Shown: positions 62,570 through 64,000 of the stretch, piece after piece
Numbering within the stretch: the stretch's first letter is position 1
Layout: each line of letters opens with the position of its first letter
Translations under genes and position numbers: made by a program
The notes under the pieces: model-generated
Database searches by the model: none
What the model was told of the DNA's origin: nothing
Seen by the model: only the letters and a program-made list of their open reading frames with translations
Assembly (NCBI GenBank): GCA_963662155.1
Contig: OY759274.1
Coordinates: forward strand, 19,549,060 to 19,613,059
DNA length: 64,000 bases
DNA from: Lamellibrachia columna
Lineage: Eukaryota; Annelida; Polychaeta; Sabellida; Siboglinidae
Direction: 5' to 3'

Positions 62570-64000
62570 CATACATTAAAACGTTGTACCTTAAATGCTT
62601 AATAAACTACCAGGCAATGCTGCAATAATTGTATTGGCATGTTTAGTGAACTGCCTTAATAATCTACAAGGCAATGCTGCAAGGTAATAATTGCATGTTT
62701 AGTGAACTACCTCAATAAACTACAAGGCAATGCTGCAAGGTAATACTGACATGTTTAGTGAACTGCCTCAATAAACTAAAAGGCAAAGCTGCAAGGTAAT
62801 ACTGACATGTTTAGTGAACTGCCTCAATAAACTACAAGGCAATGCTGCAATGTAATACTGACATGTTTAGTGAACTACCTCAATAAATTACAAGGCAATG
62901 CTGCAAGGTAATACTGGCATGTTTAGTGAACTGCCTCAATAAACTACAAGGCAATGCTGCAAGGTAATAATTACATGTTTAGTGAACTACCTCAATAAAC
63001 TACAAGGCAATGCTGCAAGGTAATACTGACATGTTTAGTGAACTGCCTCAATAAACTAAAAGGCAAAGCTGCAAGGTAATACTGACATGTTTAGTGAACT
63101 GCCTCAATAAACTACAAGGCAATGCTGCAATGTAATACTGACATGTTTAGTGAACTACCTCAATAAATTACAAGGCAATGCTGCAAGGTAATACTGACAT
63201 GTTTAGTGAACTACCTGAATAAACTACAAGGCAATGCTGCAAGGTAATACTGACATGTTTAGGGAACTGCCTTAATAAACTACAAGGCAATGCTGCAAGG
63301 TAATACTGGCATGTTTAGTGAACTACCTCAATAAACTACAAGGCAATGCTGCAAGGTAATAATGACATGTTTAGGGAACTGCCTTAATAAACTACAAGGC
63401 AATGCTGCAAGGTAATACTGACATGTTTAGGGAACTGCCTTAATAAACTACAAGGCAATGCTGCAAGGTAATACTGACATGTTTAGGGAACTGCCTTAAT
63501 AAACTACAAGGCAATGCTGCAAGGTAATACTGACATGTTTAGGGAACTGCCTTAATAAACTACAAGGCAATGCTGCAAGGTAATACTGACATGTTTAGTA
63601 AACTACCTCAATAAACTACAAGGCAATGCTGCAAGGTAATAATGACATGTTTAGGGAACTGCCTTAATAAACTACAAGGCAATGCTGCAAGGTAATAATG
63701 ACATGTTTAGGGAACTGCCTTAATAAACTACAAGGCAATGCTGCAAGGTAATACTGACATGTTTAGGGAACTGCCTTAATAAACTACAAGGCAATGCTGC
63801 AAGGTAATACTGACATGTTTAGGGAACTGCCTTAATAAACTACAAGGCAATGCTGCAAGGTAATACTGACATGTTTAGTAAACTACCTCAATAAACTACA
63901 AGGCAATGCTGCAAGGTAATAATGACATGTTTAGGGAACTGCCTTAATAAACTACAAGGCAATGCTGCAAGGTAATAATGACATGTTTAGGGAACTGCCT
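62570..64000. repeat. 56-bp satellite, about 25 copies, running off the window
   Basis: AATAAACTACAAGGCAATGC, TGCAAGGTAATACTGACATG and TTTAGTGAACTGCC recur every 56 bp. Both TTTAGTGAAC and TTTAGGGAAC variants occur, with the latter dominating toward the right edge and multi-unit homogenised blocks visible. Confidence 0.97.

Overview
This is eukaryotic, metazoan nuclear DNA. It has GT-AG introns, an LDLa/leucine-rich-repeat/7TM receptor, C2H2 zinc fingers, APE-type LINEs, tRNA-derived SINEs and very heavy micro- and minisatellite load. There is no operon structure and no prokaryotic signal. The receptor type, the CR1/RTE/Nimb-like LINE mix and the repeat style suggest a marine invertebrate, probably a lophotrochozoan such as a mollusc. 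That placement is an inference and cannot be fixed from the window alone.

Layout. 0-6.7 kb: one exon of an NDUFA2-like complex I subunit (minus strand), SINE and LINE scraps, and a 560-bp tandem duplication. 6.76-8.53 kb: an intact 589-aa, eight-finger C2H2 protein (minus strand). 8.7-18.3 kb: a 44-bp minisatellite, degraded LINEs, a 495-bp (ATCT)n tract, an internally inverted RTE-like LINE and an unidentified terminal exon. 18.3-21.5 kb: a young LINE with the twin-priming inversion structure, flanked by an 11-bp target-site duplication. 21.7-26.9 kb: a small unidentified terminal exon with a polyadenylation signal, then repeats.

26.9-52.6 kb, minus strand: a relaxin-family-peptide-receptor-like GPCR gene. 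I assembled it as 19 exons encoding 815 aa; the intron phases are consistent throughout. The order is N-terminal cytoplasmic segment, hydrophobic anchor, LDLa module, LRRNT, nine LRR exons, hinge and seven-helix domain. Its introns hold CR1 and gypsy remnants, foldback elements, TA microsatellites and many tandem arrays. 53-64 kb: a CR1 element with an expanded ORF1 repeat, two 19-bp arrays in inverted orientation, SINEs and a 56-bp satellite running off the window end.

The most unusual pattern is that several tandem arrays in the receptor gene are built from its own exon edges. Splice donors of exons 5, 12, 15 and 19 and the acceptor of exon 7 are duplicated 2 to about 18 times. Arrays also begin within a few bases of splice sites at exons 2 and 13. 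At exon 15 the 33-bp period keeps the reading frame, so choice among six identical donors could lengthen transmembrane helix 2 by multiples of 11 residues. Other notable points are two LINE inversions, TA microsatellites that grew inside the same codons of two CR1 copies, and the inverted pair of stop-free 19-bp arrays.
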